Below are positions 24,612 through 36,332 of a stretch of 64,000 nt of DNA, one piece after another; position 1 is the stretch's first letter, and every line of letters starts with the position of its first letter. The translations under genes were made by a program, and so were the position numbers. Source of the DNA: Chamaea fasciata (taxonomy: Eukaryota > Chordata > Aves > Passeriformes > Sylviidae); the NCBI GenBank assembly GCA_029207755.1, contig JARCOQ010000016.1, forward strand, positions 12,793,307 through 12,857,306, given 5' to 3'. The notes beneath the pieces were generated by a model, which searched no databases, was not told the DNA's origin, and worked only from the letters and a program-made list of their open reading frames with translations.

Positions 24612-27600
24612 TGAGGAACAGCTGAGCTGACTGCCTCACCTCCCGTCCTCCTCAGCCTCAAAATCAGCAACATTGCCAGGTTAATACTGGCAACAATTGC
24701 ATTTTAATACTTTGTAATGTACATTATAGTATATAATTGTATATATTGTAATACATTGTATAATACAATGCAATCTTTTCAATATTTTACATGCACCAGG
24801 TTAAGTCGATAGGGATGTTACTTGGGATGATAGGGATGCAACTGAAGTTGCAGCACGTTTTTTACGCTTCTAAGGAGATCTTACATTTTTAAAGTTGACC
24901 AAATTACATTCTGAGTGCTATGTGATCTAAAAGATGCTCTTAACACTACTAACTTATCATTCTGTTCATGGTGGTCAATAGATGGTGTTTCTTCAAATCC
25001 TCAACCAAGCAGCAATTAGAAAAATAGTTAAACTAATTTACAAACTGTCTTCCCCAAGCTCCACATTTCTTTCTTTCACCACTCTTGCCCACAGTGCCTG
25101 CCAGTTCTATCTCAAGTAACAACAGCCTGAAACCTGTTCTTACCAGTGAGAGTGTTCCAAAAACGGAACACTATATACCACTAGTGTTATTCAGTGCAAT
25201 AACAGTAGATTTTTTTTGAGCTTTTCAAGGTATCTGCTTGCCAAGCCTCCCAGCAGCACTGGAGTTGGCTGTTCAGCCCCAGGGAACAAGTCCTGCACCA
25301 TTTTAACTCCCCACAGAAGTTCTCTTTCCAAAATCTGGGGCTACATTTTTCTTCTTACTCAAATCAATTTTTTGCAGACGTGATTATTCAACTGCATTTG
25401 GCGGCACTCAAGATTCCAAACACAGTGGGGGTTTTTTTTTAAGCTGTGAATAAGAGTGAAATAAAGTGTGGACATATCTATGTAACCACACACACGTGTG
25501 TGTTTGTAGCTGCCTCTCCTGGAAAACACCTGCAGAATTGGCTGTAGGTTTCTGCCTTGAGTCCAAAACAAGACACAGCTGTGATCAGGACATTGCTCCT
25601 TCTTCCAGCTACTGAGAACAGCTTTTCCATATTAAAGGGTCTTACAAGAAAAGCCCAACACAATTTCTTCCAGATCTGCAGAAGAAACAAAGTCTTGCCT
25701 CATGGAAACTCCCTAAGCCCTTCCTGCACCTTTGAAAGCAAGCACAGATGCAAACACCCAACTGATGTAAAACCAGGTCTTCCAGTGAGAAAATTAACAA
25801 GTTCTACAATGACTTTTTCTTCTTAAAGGGGCAAAACATCACAATCTGTATTTAATTCTTGTTTCAGCTGACCATCAAAAGCCTTGAAACAACATCGACC
25901 TTTCTACACAGTGATGGGTCCAGGACAGATTTCCTGCAACTTGTGCAGCTGCCAACGTGTAGGCAGGGGCTTATCCTTTGCTCATTGTCAACAAATCAGA
26001 TCGTAAAAATGTCAGCACACCCTAATGCTCCAACTACACCCTCTTTTTAGCAAGAGAAAAAAATAGCCAACTTTACATTTTTCTAACTAATTTCTGATGT
26101 TTTCACCCAAAAATCCATTCCATTCCCAGCGCCTCCCTTTGTGTAACATCCAGCTCCTGGTTATCCCAGAAAACAGAAACTCCAGTGCTATTTCTGGACC
26201 CAGCAGGCTCATAAAACCTTTTCATGACAGAAGACAGCACACAAGGATACGTGTTACAATTTGAGTGTTGTCACCAACGGGATGCATTGCAGAGGATTTG
26301 AAAGACACAACTGCTGCTGGAAAAACAACCACCTCTCACTGCTGCCTGCTCCTCCACCTCATTATAACAGGGAAAGGAAAGAAGAGTTGGTACATACAAA
26401 TCCCAAATGAAAGCCAAAATGCGACCCAGAATACCCCAAAGAAAAGGGAAGATGGCAGCGAAAATTTCAAGGCTAATCCAGGAATTTTCTCTCAGACCTT
26501 TTACAAAGTCTAGCACTTTGATGCCTCAATCAAATATGCCCCTTCTGCCACTACTGTATTATAAATAACATTTGCCTCCAGTTCCAAAATATATTTCCAT
26601 GAATACACAAAGGAAGAATATATAGCAGACACTGGCCTTAAATATTTAATTTTCTACCTTAACAACCTTTTTTTGTGTGCGTGTTTCTTGCTTCTGCTTG
26701 AGGCTAAATAGTAAGGCCAACTCATGAAGCAAAGCTGGTATCAGTCCTTATATATTATTCATTAATTCCAGATGTACCAATTCCACCTCTGTCTCTAAAG
26801 CCAGACATGTCACTTCATAATAAAGCTCTTTCAGCTCAGAAATCTAGAATTCTTATCCTCTGAAGAAACCAGGCCATTCACAACATTTTAGGGGTTCAGC
26901 AGTGCATATTGTGACTTCCAAGTGCAGGAGGACTTTTGAACCTGATTTTAATGAGGCAATTAAGAAACAAATACATGATTAATTTCAGACAGCCTTAAAA
27001 GGCCAAGCATGATTGTGTGGCAGCAAATTTAACATTATTCAACACTTTAAAGAAGTGACTTACAAAATATATATATATATATCCCACCTGATTTCGTTGC
27101 TTCCAGTTGGTTACAGAGGAGAGAAACCACTTGCTCCAATCTCCCAGCACAGCTCCTTGTCACACATAGTTACAACTCCAATTGACACCTGAAAATTACC
27201 ACTTTCTTTCTTTTAGCTGCACGCGTTTACCAGGAAAAAACAAAACTAGTGACACTTTCAACACCTCTACACAGAAAGGGTTGCTTGAGACTTACTGAAG
27301 ATCACCCCCAGCAACATCACCAGAGAATCTGGTTTGCTCTTGAAATATTATGAACACTTCATCTTTGGTTCACTGGGACTGCATTTCAAATCTCTTCCTC
27401 ACCTTGAACCGCCTGACAGCAGAATCCCAAAGCTCCAACTTCCACTGGGTGGGGCAACAAGTGAAATACTTGACTAAGTAATTCGAAAGTACACTGGAAG
27501 GAGAAGCCTGAGCGCAACATTGCCATCCGTTCAATGCAGTGGGTGAATTCCCCTCGGCCTGAGTGAAGGAGCGAAGTTCCCTCCCCTCAGCACACCAGGT

Positions 27601-29489
27601 GAACACAGCTGCAGCTCTGTGCGATGAGAAGAGGCACAGAGCAGTGACACCACCCGAGCCTGAAGGAAAACCCTTCCTTCCATCACACCGCACAGTTCCC
27701 CGGGGCTGAGGGCAGGACCAGCCTTCAGTCAGCCAAGACGCCTCCTGACACAGGTTAACACCTGGCCAAAGCCTTATAAACCACGTGTTAATGTATCGAT
27801 CTCTGAGGGGCCAGCCCTTGCAGATTGGCTTAAAATAACTTCAGCAAAACTGCTCTTCAGAGGTGTTTGGTAAAGCAAAAAAGTTTAATTAAGAAAAATA
27901 ACAAAAAACAGACATTACAGAAAACAAAAGAAAAGCCGCGCACAGATGTCCAAGAAACTTCAGACACCCTGCTAGAAGCACTCCAAAAATCCCTTTACTT
28001 CCTTTGTGCTCCTTCCTAAATACTGAATGTTTTAGGAGGGACAATTTGGCTTTTGGCCCAATGAGATTACTAAGAGGCTTTGAGGTACACTCTCAGAGCC
28101 CAATCCATGCTCCTGTACTGGTGCTGAGCCAGCTACTGTGAGAAAAACACAGGACTTTCTAGTTAAACTTCCTAAAATCCCTAAAGGTAAACTGAAACTT
28201 TTCCCCTATTTGGAAGCACCTGCTGGGGGTGTGGGACGCAATACTGCAACCTCCAAACCTCAATCTGCCAAAATGACAAATGCTCTTGTAACTGCTCTTG
28301 TTGTCAACATCCCTCTCTTAAAGGTCCACAGGTGGGCTGAACTCACTCCAAGCTGACCAGCACCTGCCCAGGTGCATTTCAGAGATGCCCTGTTATGTCA
28401 CAGGAACAGGAATCCAGTGTTGGGTCATCAGATTTTATGCAAAATGACCCTTCTGTCACTTGAATTTGGATTATGATGCAGAAGTTTTGCCCCTAAAGAA
28501 AAAAATAAAAATGCCATCGTTACCTAATGGTAACAATAGGCAGATTAAAGCAGAACATGGAGTTTCACGTGGCATCATGAATATCCAGAGTGACTAATGA
28601 AAACTGTGGACAGTGACTTGAAGTGCTAGCATTGCAATGTGTTATCACACCTTCTGACAGAGAAAAGCATTTACTAACACACTTTCAGAAGAACAATCTG
28701 TTTAACACAGATTTTTTTCTTCCTGTAGCACTTTGCCTTGTATGCTTAAACAGCACTTGTTTTGCTTTGCCAACTGAACACGCTGAAAGTTCACTGTTTA
28801 TACAGACTACACTGGACACTGGAATGTCAGGTGCTTATTTAATTGCTTTTGTAGCCAATTTCCTTGCCCCTCAAGGCTCATTAGTCAGTCATCTAATCAC
28901 TCCATGCAATAATGCACCCTCTGTGATTCCCCCTTGAGTTCAGGAATACATCTTCATCTGTGCTCCCAACGGTGGTGTCCTTCAGCCAAAACCTTTCTGA
29001 GGGCTTCTTGACTGGTTTCCAGCATTGCTGCCTGTTCCACATGGAGGTGGATTTCCCCAACACCCATTAATTCTGCTCCACCATGTCCTTAGGCCATCTG
29101 GAGAAGCAGCTAATGGAAAAGGACTGCTGTTCCAGGAAAAATCTGTGTGACTTTTCAGGGTTTGTTGTACCTGCCCACCTGAGCGTTTTACAAAGGTGCC
29201 AGAAGCAAAAGCAGGGAATGTTCCTGAGCTCCCTTCCAGAACCTGCAGTGAGGGCGAGCCTGAGGGGATGGAAAAGGGATGAAAAAGCAAGGTGATGACT
29301 CCTGGAGGGGCTGTGAGTTTCAGAGCCCCAGTGAGCTCTGTGTGAGGCTGTGTCTGAACCTCCCAGTACCGGGAGTCAATACTGGGTTCAGTGCAGTAAA
29401 ACACCTTCATTACTGATGTTATGGTGGGGCACAGTGTCGCTCAGCAAGCCTGCTGGGGACACAGAACGGGCTGGTACCCCAGTGCTGCC
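24612..29489. other. Non-coding stretch with AT-rich palindromes
   Basis: No gene was recognised. Inverted repeats seen: CATTGTAT-A-ATACAATG at 24754-24770 inside an AT-rich block (about 24700-24780); AGTGTTCC-aaaaac-GGAACACT at 25151-25172; and the 16-bp palindrome ACACACACGTGTGTGT at 25488-25503, which contains a CACGTG E-box. An (AT)8 microsatellite lies at 27067-27082. The segment 27.70-28.14 kb could be old retroviral DNA but has no definable ends. Confidence 0.45.
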
Positions 29490-29809
29490 AGCCCCAACAG
29501 GACAGTGAGAGGGACTGACACAGCTGCAGTGTCCCACAGCTGGGAGGAACAACGCCAGGCACAGTAAATGCCAGGATCCCAGCAGCTGCAGCCTGCTTGA
29601 ACAGCCAGCAACCTTCCCTGGCTGCAAAGCAAAGAAGGGCCAGAGCATCCCGGGCTGCAGGAGCAGCTCTGCCAGCAGGCTGAGAGAAAACCTCCTCAAC
29701 ACCTACCCAGCACAGCTGAGGCCACCCCTGGAGCGCCCTGCCCAGCTCTGACAGCCCCAGGCCAGGAGAAACAAGGACAGAGTCCAACCAAGTGCAGCTG
29801 AGCTGATGA
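29490..29809 (+). mobile_element. CR1 LINE, left half of a copy split by an LTR
   Basis: The plus-strand sequence resembles the region of songbird CR1 upstream of the conserved 3' end, with CACAGCTGAGGCCACCCCTGG, CTGCCCAGCTCTGACAGCCC and GGAGAAACAAGGACAGAGTC. It stops at an inserted LTR and continues at 30262. The left boundary is uncertain and could lie 80 bp further left. The coding capacity is broken. Confidence 0.7.
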
Positions 29810-30261
29810 TGATTCCTTAAGTTTCAGCTTTCGTGTATTTCAGATTCTGTGCTGCCCAGGGGTGCAGTTCTGAGCCTCACATTCAGTGTTAGTAAGCTCT
29901 ACTCACAGAGCAGGGAGACAAAACAAATCCTTGTCCTGCTGAAGAGCAGGGACAAGTGGTACAAGTTTCAGGCCCAAAAGCACAAACAACGGTGGCTGAA
30001 GAGAGAAAACAAGAAGGGACTTCATAATCTGAAGCTGTAATTGGAAAAACCCCAATATGCAAATGGACCAAAACTTATAAAAGTGTGAGACCTCGTGACC
30101 TGTGGTCCATTTTGTGACCATTTTGGGTCCACCTTGGGTGTAGCCCTGGCCAGGCTCTCTTGTCCTGCCCAAGGTGTATCCTAAATGCCTTTCAATAAAT
30201 ATCTACTTTATTCTCCAGCTCTGTCCAGTCTCTGTTCCAGGTCAGCCTTCTCAAGGCATCA
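29810..30261 (+). mobile_element. Solo LTR, plus strand, family B copy 2, inserted in CR1
   Basis: It starts TGATTCCTT and ends AAGGCATCA, the same terminal inverted repeat as the minus-strand copy at 14.64-15.12 kb with one change. It has a TATA box (TATAAAAG, 30076-30083) and AATAAA (30194-30199). The core ACTTCATAATCTGAAGCTG plus CAATATGCAAATGGACC matches the 14.6-kb copy. ATGA lies on both sides (29806-29809 and 30262-30265), a plausible short target duplication. Both flanks are CR1, so it landed in an existing CR1. The exact start could be 3 or 6 bases further left because TGA is repeated there. Confidence 0.8.
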
Positions 30262-30655
30262 ATGAAGGTTCTGGAGCATCTCTCCAGTGAGGAAAGGCTG
30301 AGAGAGCTGGGACTGCTCAGCCTGGACAAGGTCAGGGGGAACCTCATCAATGTGTACAAATATCTGACCATGGGGTAAAGCCAGGACTGAGCCAGGGTGT
30401 CCCAATAGTGCTGGGACAGGAGCAGAGGCCATGAGCACAAACTGGCAGAACACCTGGAACTGCTCCTCTGGGAGGTGATGAGCCCTGGCAGTCACCTGGG
30501 GATGCTCCAGCTGGGATGTCTCCATCCTGGAGACACCAAAAGCCATCCGTGCTGGGCAGCCAGCCTCGGGTGTCCCTGCCCAGCAGTGGCGTTGGCCCAG
30601 AGCACGTCCAGGGGTCCCTTTCTGCCCCTGCCAGTCTCTGATTCTGTTCAATCTA
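30262..30655 (+). mobile_element. CR1 LINE, right half of the split copy
   Basis: The sequence resumes with GAAGGTTCTGGAGCATCTC, then GAGGAAAGGCTGAGAGAGCTG and AACCTCATCAATGTGTACAA, all hallmarks of the CR1 3' region on the plus strand. It ends in a decayed tail (CTCTGATTCTGTTCAATC). With 29490-29809 it forms one element of roughly 0.7 kb interrupted by an LTR. It carries internal changes and no intact frame. Confidence 0.88.
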
Positions 30656-31920
30656 CACTCTATGTAAACACACACACCAAAAAACCCCCAAACAAACAAA
30701 ACAAAAAAAAAACCTACACAAAACTATCCCCAAACAAGCAAAATACATGCCCAGAAGAAAATTAATAATTTGCTGCCCAAAATAAATAGTAGGCATTTGT
30801 AAGTGTCAAGGCAGCAGGCAAATTGTATTTTCCAAGCTGAGTTTCAATTCAGTTTAACCAGCTACCGAGAAGTATTTGGGATCCAGTTTCCAGTGAAACT
30901 GACAGAGTGTCACTGAATTAGCACAGCAGTTAGGTTATTTATTTATGTAGTATTTAAAACACCAACAGATGTTTAGGTGAAGTTACTATACACTTATGGT
31001 TTATATCTAAACACAGAAGAACTGCCCGGCTGCCAGCACACTATGAAGACTATGTTTCTTCTTTGGGGGGCTGGAGAGAAGGAAACAAAAAGAGAGAAAA
31101 TAACTTTTCCTGAGTAGAATTCTAACACAAGTAGGGCTTGAAAAGCACCCCAATCAGTAGCTACTGGAGCAAGAAATCCCCCATGTCCTGCTCTCCAATG
31201 CACAGGGCACTGCAGCTCCTCAGCTGCTGCATTCTGCACTTCTGTGCATAAACAGAGCAACAAAACTCATTTTAGAGTTTTCAAAACATTGGGATTTAAT
31301 TTCGCAGCAGAGAAGAAACAAGGACAATAGGAGCACTGCAAGTAATCTACACACAGGCATAGAATTTCTGAGAAATGCAATTTTGGATACCAAATGGTGT
31401 AGAATTCTTCTCATAATGGAAAAGTGGCTAGGTTGAAGTGCTTTGGAATAATTATAATATAAAATGAAAAGCTTCTTGATGCATTATATTACTTGAGTTG
31501 GAGTAATTCTCTTGAGTTTCTATTTTTAAACCATGATAGTGTGTTAATGAAACTTTTCAAGGAAACTTCAGCTACAGACAGGGGAAACAAATTGCTGCTA
31601 ACCCCTTCACAGCTTCAGCTGAAAGTCACCATGAAAGGAGCATTAAATGGGTATCAGTTTCATAGAGGAGAAAACTGATGATTCAAATTTAGGCTTGTAT
31701 TCAGTTTTTACGAATATAATTTACACAGCATAAACCCAGAATCCAAAGAATTTATTACAAAATGTCAAAATATTTCCTTATCAACGTACAAAGTGCATTT
31801 CTTAAGAAATGAGCAAGGAAATAAATAAAAAGAAATATAATTTTTAACTGTTCCCTAAAGAGATTTAATGGCTATTTTTTGGTCCATTACCACAAAGAAC
31901 ATGACAAATCTTGTTCCAGG
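30656..31920. other. Non-coding stretch with an A/C-rich patch
   Basis: A low-complexity A/C-rich patch (about 30664-30745) directly follows the CR1 tail. The rest is AT-rich DNA without a recognisable gene or repeat. Confidence 0.5.
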
Positions 31921-32240
31921 TCCTAGAGGTTGTCCTTAAAGGGAAGAAACCTTATCACCCTCTACAGCTGCCTGAAAGGAGGCTGCAGTGAGGAGGGAAA
32001 TAGTGTCAAGTTGCTCCAGGGTGGGTTTACATTGGATATTAGAAACAATTTCTTCATGGGAAGATTTGTTATATATTGTAACGGGATGCCCAGGGCAGTG
32101 GTGCAGGCACCATCCCTGGAGATTTAAAGGACACGTAGATGTGGTGCTAAGAGACATGGCTTAGGGGTGAACTTGGCGGTGCTGGGTTAACAGATGGATT
32201 TGATGATCTTTCCCTACCTAAAAGGATTTTGTGATCTCAT
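31921..32240 (+). mobile_element. CR1 LINE 3' fragment, internally deleted
   Basis: The plus-strand CR1 3' region includes ATCACCCTCTACAGCTGCCTG, AAGTTGCTCCAGGGTGGGTTT, TGGATATTAGAAACAATTTCT, AGGACACGTAGATGTGGTG and GATTTGATGATCTTTCCCTA, ending in TTTTGTGATCTC. A segment normally present between the GGAGG and CAAGTTG blocks is missing (between about 31998 and 32005). It is truncated at its 5' end, with no intact coding frame. Confidence 0.92.
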
Positions 32241-32657
32241 AAAGCTGGGTTTGGTCCCTCTTCTGAGGGAACCCAAATAAGAACATAAGAGATTCATTCC
32301 CTTAGGGCAAGAAGTGGAGGAGTTCACCGAACTCCTTGCAGGTCACCTGCCTGCTCCAGAAAAACCCAGCAAAGCATTTGCCGGGGCCTCAGAGCTGCCA
32401 GATTTCCAAAAATATATTTTGAATACCCAGCTCTCCTCCTGGGATGCTCACACTGCCACGTGCAGCTGCCAAAAGCAGGTGTGAGCATCCCAAAGGGCTG
32501 CAGAGCCCTCCCAGCTGCTGAGGGTGCCCTGGGCCAGCCCCAGAGCAGCACCCTGCCTGCCCAGCAGTGCAGAGCCCTGCTCCCCAGCACCACCACACAC
32601 AGCCTGAGCCAGCCTGACAACTTCTGGAGCTTCCCAGCATGGATCTCCTTCCTCCGT
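32241..32657. other. Non-coding stretch between CR1 and LTR
   Basis: No gene was recognised. The sequence is moderately GC-rich (32.33-32.65 kb), with overlapping open frames of up to 98 codons that have no recognisable motif. Confidence 0.45.
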
Positions 32658-33290
32658 GAATCAAGATTTTAAAGAGTTAAGACCTTAGCCAAGGGTTAGA
32701 AGCAATTTGTATCGATCAGGATGCAACTTCGGAAAAACAAAAGATAAGTTAATGATTAAGCTAGAGCCGGATGTTGTATTGCTTGGTATTCTGTGCTTGT
32801 TTTAGTTGTGTTTCTAGAAGGAAATGAAACAGATGGACCATCGAATGGGACCATGAGCTGCACCTGGACTCAGCGCTAACTGACCACAAAGCAGGAGGGA
32901 TTGGATCCTGCCAAAAGGTCACAAAGGCCTGCCAGCAGTGAGAAGGTAGAAAGGTCACTGTGATGAAGACTTTCCTGACTTCATCCTTCAAGATGACTGA
33001 CCCAATTGGAGACCACCAACCCAATTCAAGAGAAGAATTGCACAGGCGTGAAGGACTTTTAACCTCATTTTAATACAGAGTGGGGAGTGAGGGGGGCTGG
33101 GATTATGCATATGTATAAGCATAATATGTGTATGTAAGATTCTGGGAAATAAATAGAGGGCAAAGAGCCTTGGAATTGGTGACACGGCTCTAGGAGGTGA
33201 CTCCCGTGGCACCCGATGTCACAATAAAACACAAACCATTCCACTTGCTAACTTAAACTAGTTCTAGTCTTTGCCCATGATCCTGTTGAT
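32658..33290 (+). mobile_element. LTR-like element, approximate ends
   Basis: The block has LTR composition and order: an A-rich left part, then a first AATAAA (33148-33153) and a second AATAAA (33223-33228), followed by a CT-rich U5-like stretch ending near TCTAGTCTTTGCCC. Its length of about 0.6 kb fits. I could not find matching termini or a target-site duplication, so the limits are approximate and the family is unassigned. Confidence 0.5.
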
Positions 33291-33899
33291 TTCACTCGAT
33301 TCCCTCCCTGCCAGGGTTAGACCACACAGAGCCCACAGACATTTCTCTGCTTGCTGGTTAAACTGTCCCAGTCAGGCAGAGCTGAACCTTCACAGAAGCC
33401 ACTGGCAGAAAACCCATTTCCAACCAACCATCCTACCACAGCGAAACAAAGACCCGCTGCCTGCTCCAGCCCCACCTCATCGTTCCTAAAACCAGGTAAA
33501 TGCCACCTACAGATGTAATAAAAGAGTCAGATCATTCTTCTGCCTTTCCCCAAAGAAAGGGCATGCAAGCCCTTAACACAGTCCAGAGAACTTGCCAGTA
33601 ATTTGTTTTAATTAAGCAATTTGCTATCAGTTACTGTATCAGTCTCCTGATGCACCCCACAGAATATTGCATTTCTTGAGATTCCTGGGAGAGTCTCCAC
33701 CCTGATGAGGCATATTCTGAATAAGAAGGCCATATAATCTTCCCAACTCCCATCCAATAGATCAAAATTATGTTATTAAAATATTCAAGAGCCTTTGCTC
33801 TCACCCTTCTTTCCCTGGCATTAAGAATAAATCATTCTAATACCAACAGCAGCTAAAGATACCCCTGTATTTTTGATATTTTTGTTATACTTAGAACAT
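33291..33899. other. Non-coding stretch, nothing recognised
   Basis: This is AT-rich, unique-looking DNA. No gene or repeat could be supported. Confidence 0.45.
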
Positions 33900-34190
33900 A
33901 CCCATTGGCCTATCAAACTGGGCAAAGCAAGCATCTCAGGACAGAACCTCTTTGCCTTTGGGAACTGAGGGGGTCGTGCAGCCTCTGTGGATATTCTGAA
34001 TATTGATTATTGAACCAAGCAACCTGCAGAGAGGTGCAGCAGAGACAGCCAGGCCTTTGCACAGGGGTGGTGCCCCCAAGGAATACTTGAGTGGGTTGAA
34101 ACGGGCTGAATGTCCTTTTCTGGCAGGAATAAACACCAGCCCCAGCAGCACCAGATTTGTTTCCAGCCTGACTCCCCCTAGGCACCATCA
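33900..34190 (+). mobile_element. Possible LTR remnant
   Basis: The segment ends with GGCAGGAATAAACACCAGCC, an AATAAA (34128-34133) followed by a short CA-rich U5-like stretch. The part before it is GC-rich and unlike the neighbouring DNA. Termini and target duplication were not found. It could be unrelated unique sequence. Confidence 0.3.
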
Positions 34191-35989
34191 GTGCTCCACA
34201 GGCCCAGGCTGGGACCTGATTTTCTCTTTAAGGGAAGCCCTCCATGGGCACAGACTTCTTGTGTGCATTAGCCTTCAAACAGCACTTCTCACCTCTGGGA
34301 AATAAAACTCCCCCCCCCCTTTTTTTTTTTCTCCCCTAAATGAGGAATGAGCCTCAAAAATTAATCCAATGATAGAAATTTAGTGAACACAGTGAAATGT
34401 CTAACACACAAAGGTTAAAACACTTCATGACGCTGCCTAAATGCTGAAAAAATCAGGCTTTGAAAACAACTATGTGAGAAATCATCCTTTATTTCCCACT
34501 ACAATACCTCATGCAGGAGAAAACTGTGTCATGTGCTGCTTTTTCTTTTTTTTTTTTTTTTATTTAATCAGCAGCTGCTCGCAGACATCCCTGCAGGTGT
34601 TTAACTATTGAAATCTCACATTTAAAATAGAGACTTATTTGCAGCTACACTGAATACACCTCAGATCTGTGCCCACGATGAAGTACAGCAGTCAGCAAAA
34701 CACGTTTTCCTACTTTGCCCAAAACCAGAGGAGTCATCCTACTGAGGAACACAGGGAAATGTGGCAGAGCAGAGATCCTCCAGCCTAACAGACCAGGCAA
34801 AAAAACCCCAAACAAATGAAAAAAAAAGAGAACTTTCTCCAATGCTATGCTGCCTGTTAGTTCAGCTTCCTTAATGAAAGTCCATCCTTAATTTAAAAAG
34901 CAAATCAAATTTCCGACATCTATTGCAAAGTGCACATCGAGGAGTGACAGGGCAGGACGATGCTGTGTGTAAAGGGTTAGAAATGGGGCAGGATTCGGAG
35001 CCAAACTGGGAGTTCCCATTCCAGGGGCAGCCAGCAGCTCCCACTGCCACTGCCCAACCTGGAACAACACCCCTGCCAAAAGCATTTGGTGATTCCTGAC
35101 CACAGGGCTGCTCCAACGCTGCTCTCCCAGAGACCTGGTGGCTGGAGGGGCTTGGGGAGGGAGCCCAGGGCCCCACCTGGGCACAGCTGGAGAATGAACT
35201 TGGGTGGAGAATGAGGTTGAGTCAGGGAAGAAAAGGGGGTGTGGGGTTTTTTGTTGTTTTGGTTTGTTTTGGTTTTTGTTTGGGTTTTGTTTTGGCTTTT
35301 TTTTCCCCCTACCCAGCTCTATTATAATTGGCAAACAACTCAAGGTGACTGATCTTCCCCCCGAGGACAATTGGGAGGTGATGTCCCCCTCTGTATCTGA
35401 TCCCCGGTGGGCACCAGGCCACCAGCCCAGCCCAGAGGGGCACCCTGCCCCACACCAGGCACTCCCTGCCCCTGGGGCACAGCCCTGCTGTGCTGGGCTC
35501 TGAAAGCAGCAGGGTTCGAACAAAGGAGGATGGACAGAAAGCTGTGCTTCAGCAACAACCACAGCCAGGCTGCTGACCCTCGGGAGCAGCTGCTCCCGGA
35601 GAAACAGCAGCGCTGGTGCTCTTCTCTGGGGGAGAGACTCCAGGATGAGCAGGGTGTGGTGGGACGGGTGTGCTACATGATATTTGCTTCACCTGTTCTC
35701 TCTTTATGCCTCAAGAGACTCATATTTTTGATGTTTGCTTTCAATCAACACTTAATCCCACCAATTTTGTGGCCATTCCATGAGCTTTCCAGGAGCCGTG
35801 GAGGCAGGAGGGACAGGTCCAGGGCTGTGAATGCCCCCGTGAGGTGCAGCCCACAGGGCAGGGTGAGCCTCAGTGTCGGCATGCACCCCACACCCCCAGC
35901 AGCTGTTTCCAAATAGGAAAAGGTTTAAGACTCACCCCTTGCATTTCTTATAAGGTAAAGGACCCAGAAACGTCTTTGCTGTCCTGTCA
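34191..35989. other. Non-coding stretch with homopolymer and G/T-rich tracts
   Basis: C-rich and T-rich runs lie at 34311-34331, a T run at 34547-34561 and a G/T-rich patch at about 35228-35305. The segment 35.0-35.9 kb is GC-richer and has long overlapping open frames with no recognisable domain. No gene was supported. Confidence 0.45.
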
Positions 35990-36332
35990 GTGACTGGCTC
36001 AGTGACCGCACAGAGCATGGACTGGGCTTGGAAAGTGGAACTCAAAGCCTCTTGCTGGTTTCATGGGCCAGGAGCCAAACAGCCCACCTGAACTACTGAG
36101 TACTAAAGAGAGAACAAAGAGGCTCAGCGCATTTTGGGGGTGTTGTAGCAGGTATGGGACCTGTCCCCATACTGTGCTCAGCTTTTCTCTTTCTGTTTGT
36201 ATAATTTTCTTTCCATATTAAAACCCGTTTGATTTTTCAAGACTTCTCCGACGATGCCGTCTCACTAATTGATTTCAGCCACTTCTCCGCCAGGGCTGGA
36301 CCCTCAGAGGTGTTGGGAGCCCCAATACCACA
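35990..36332 (+). mobile_element. LTR-like element, approximate start
   Basis: An ATTAAA signal (36217-36222) follows a T-rich stretch. It is followed by a U5-like segment with ATTTCAGCCACTTCTCCGCC and CAGGGCTGGACCCTCAGAGG and a CA end near 36332. This pattern resembles ERVL-type songbird LTR 3' ends as I remember them. The 5' end was not located and no duplication was found. Confidence 0.42.
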
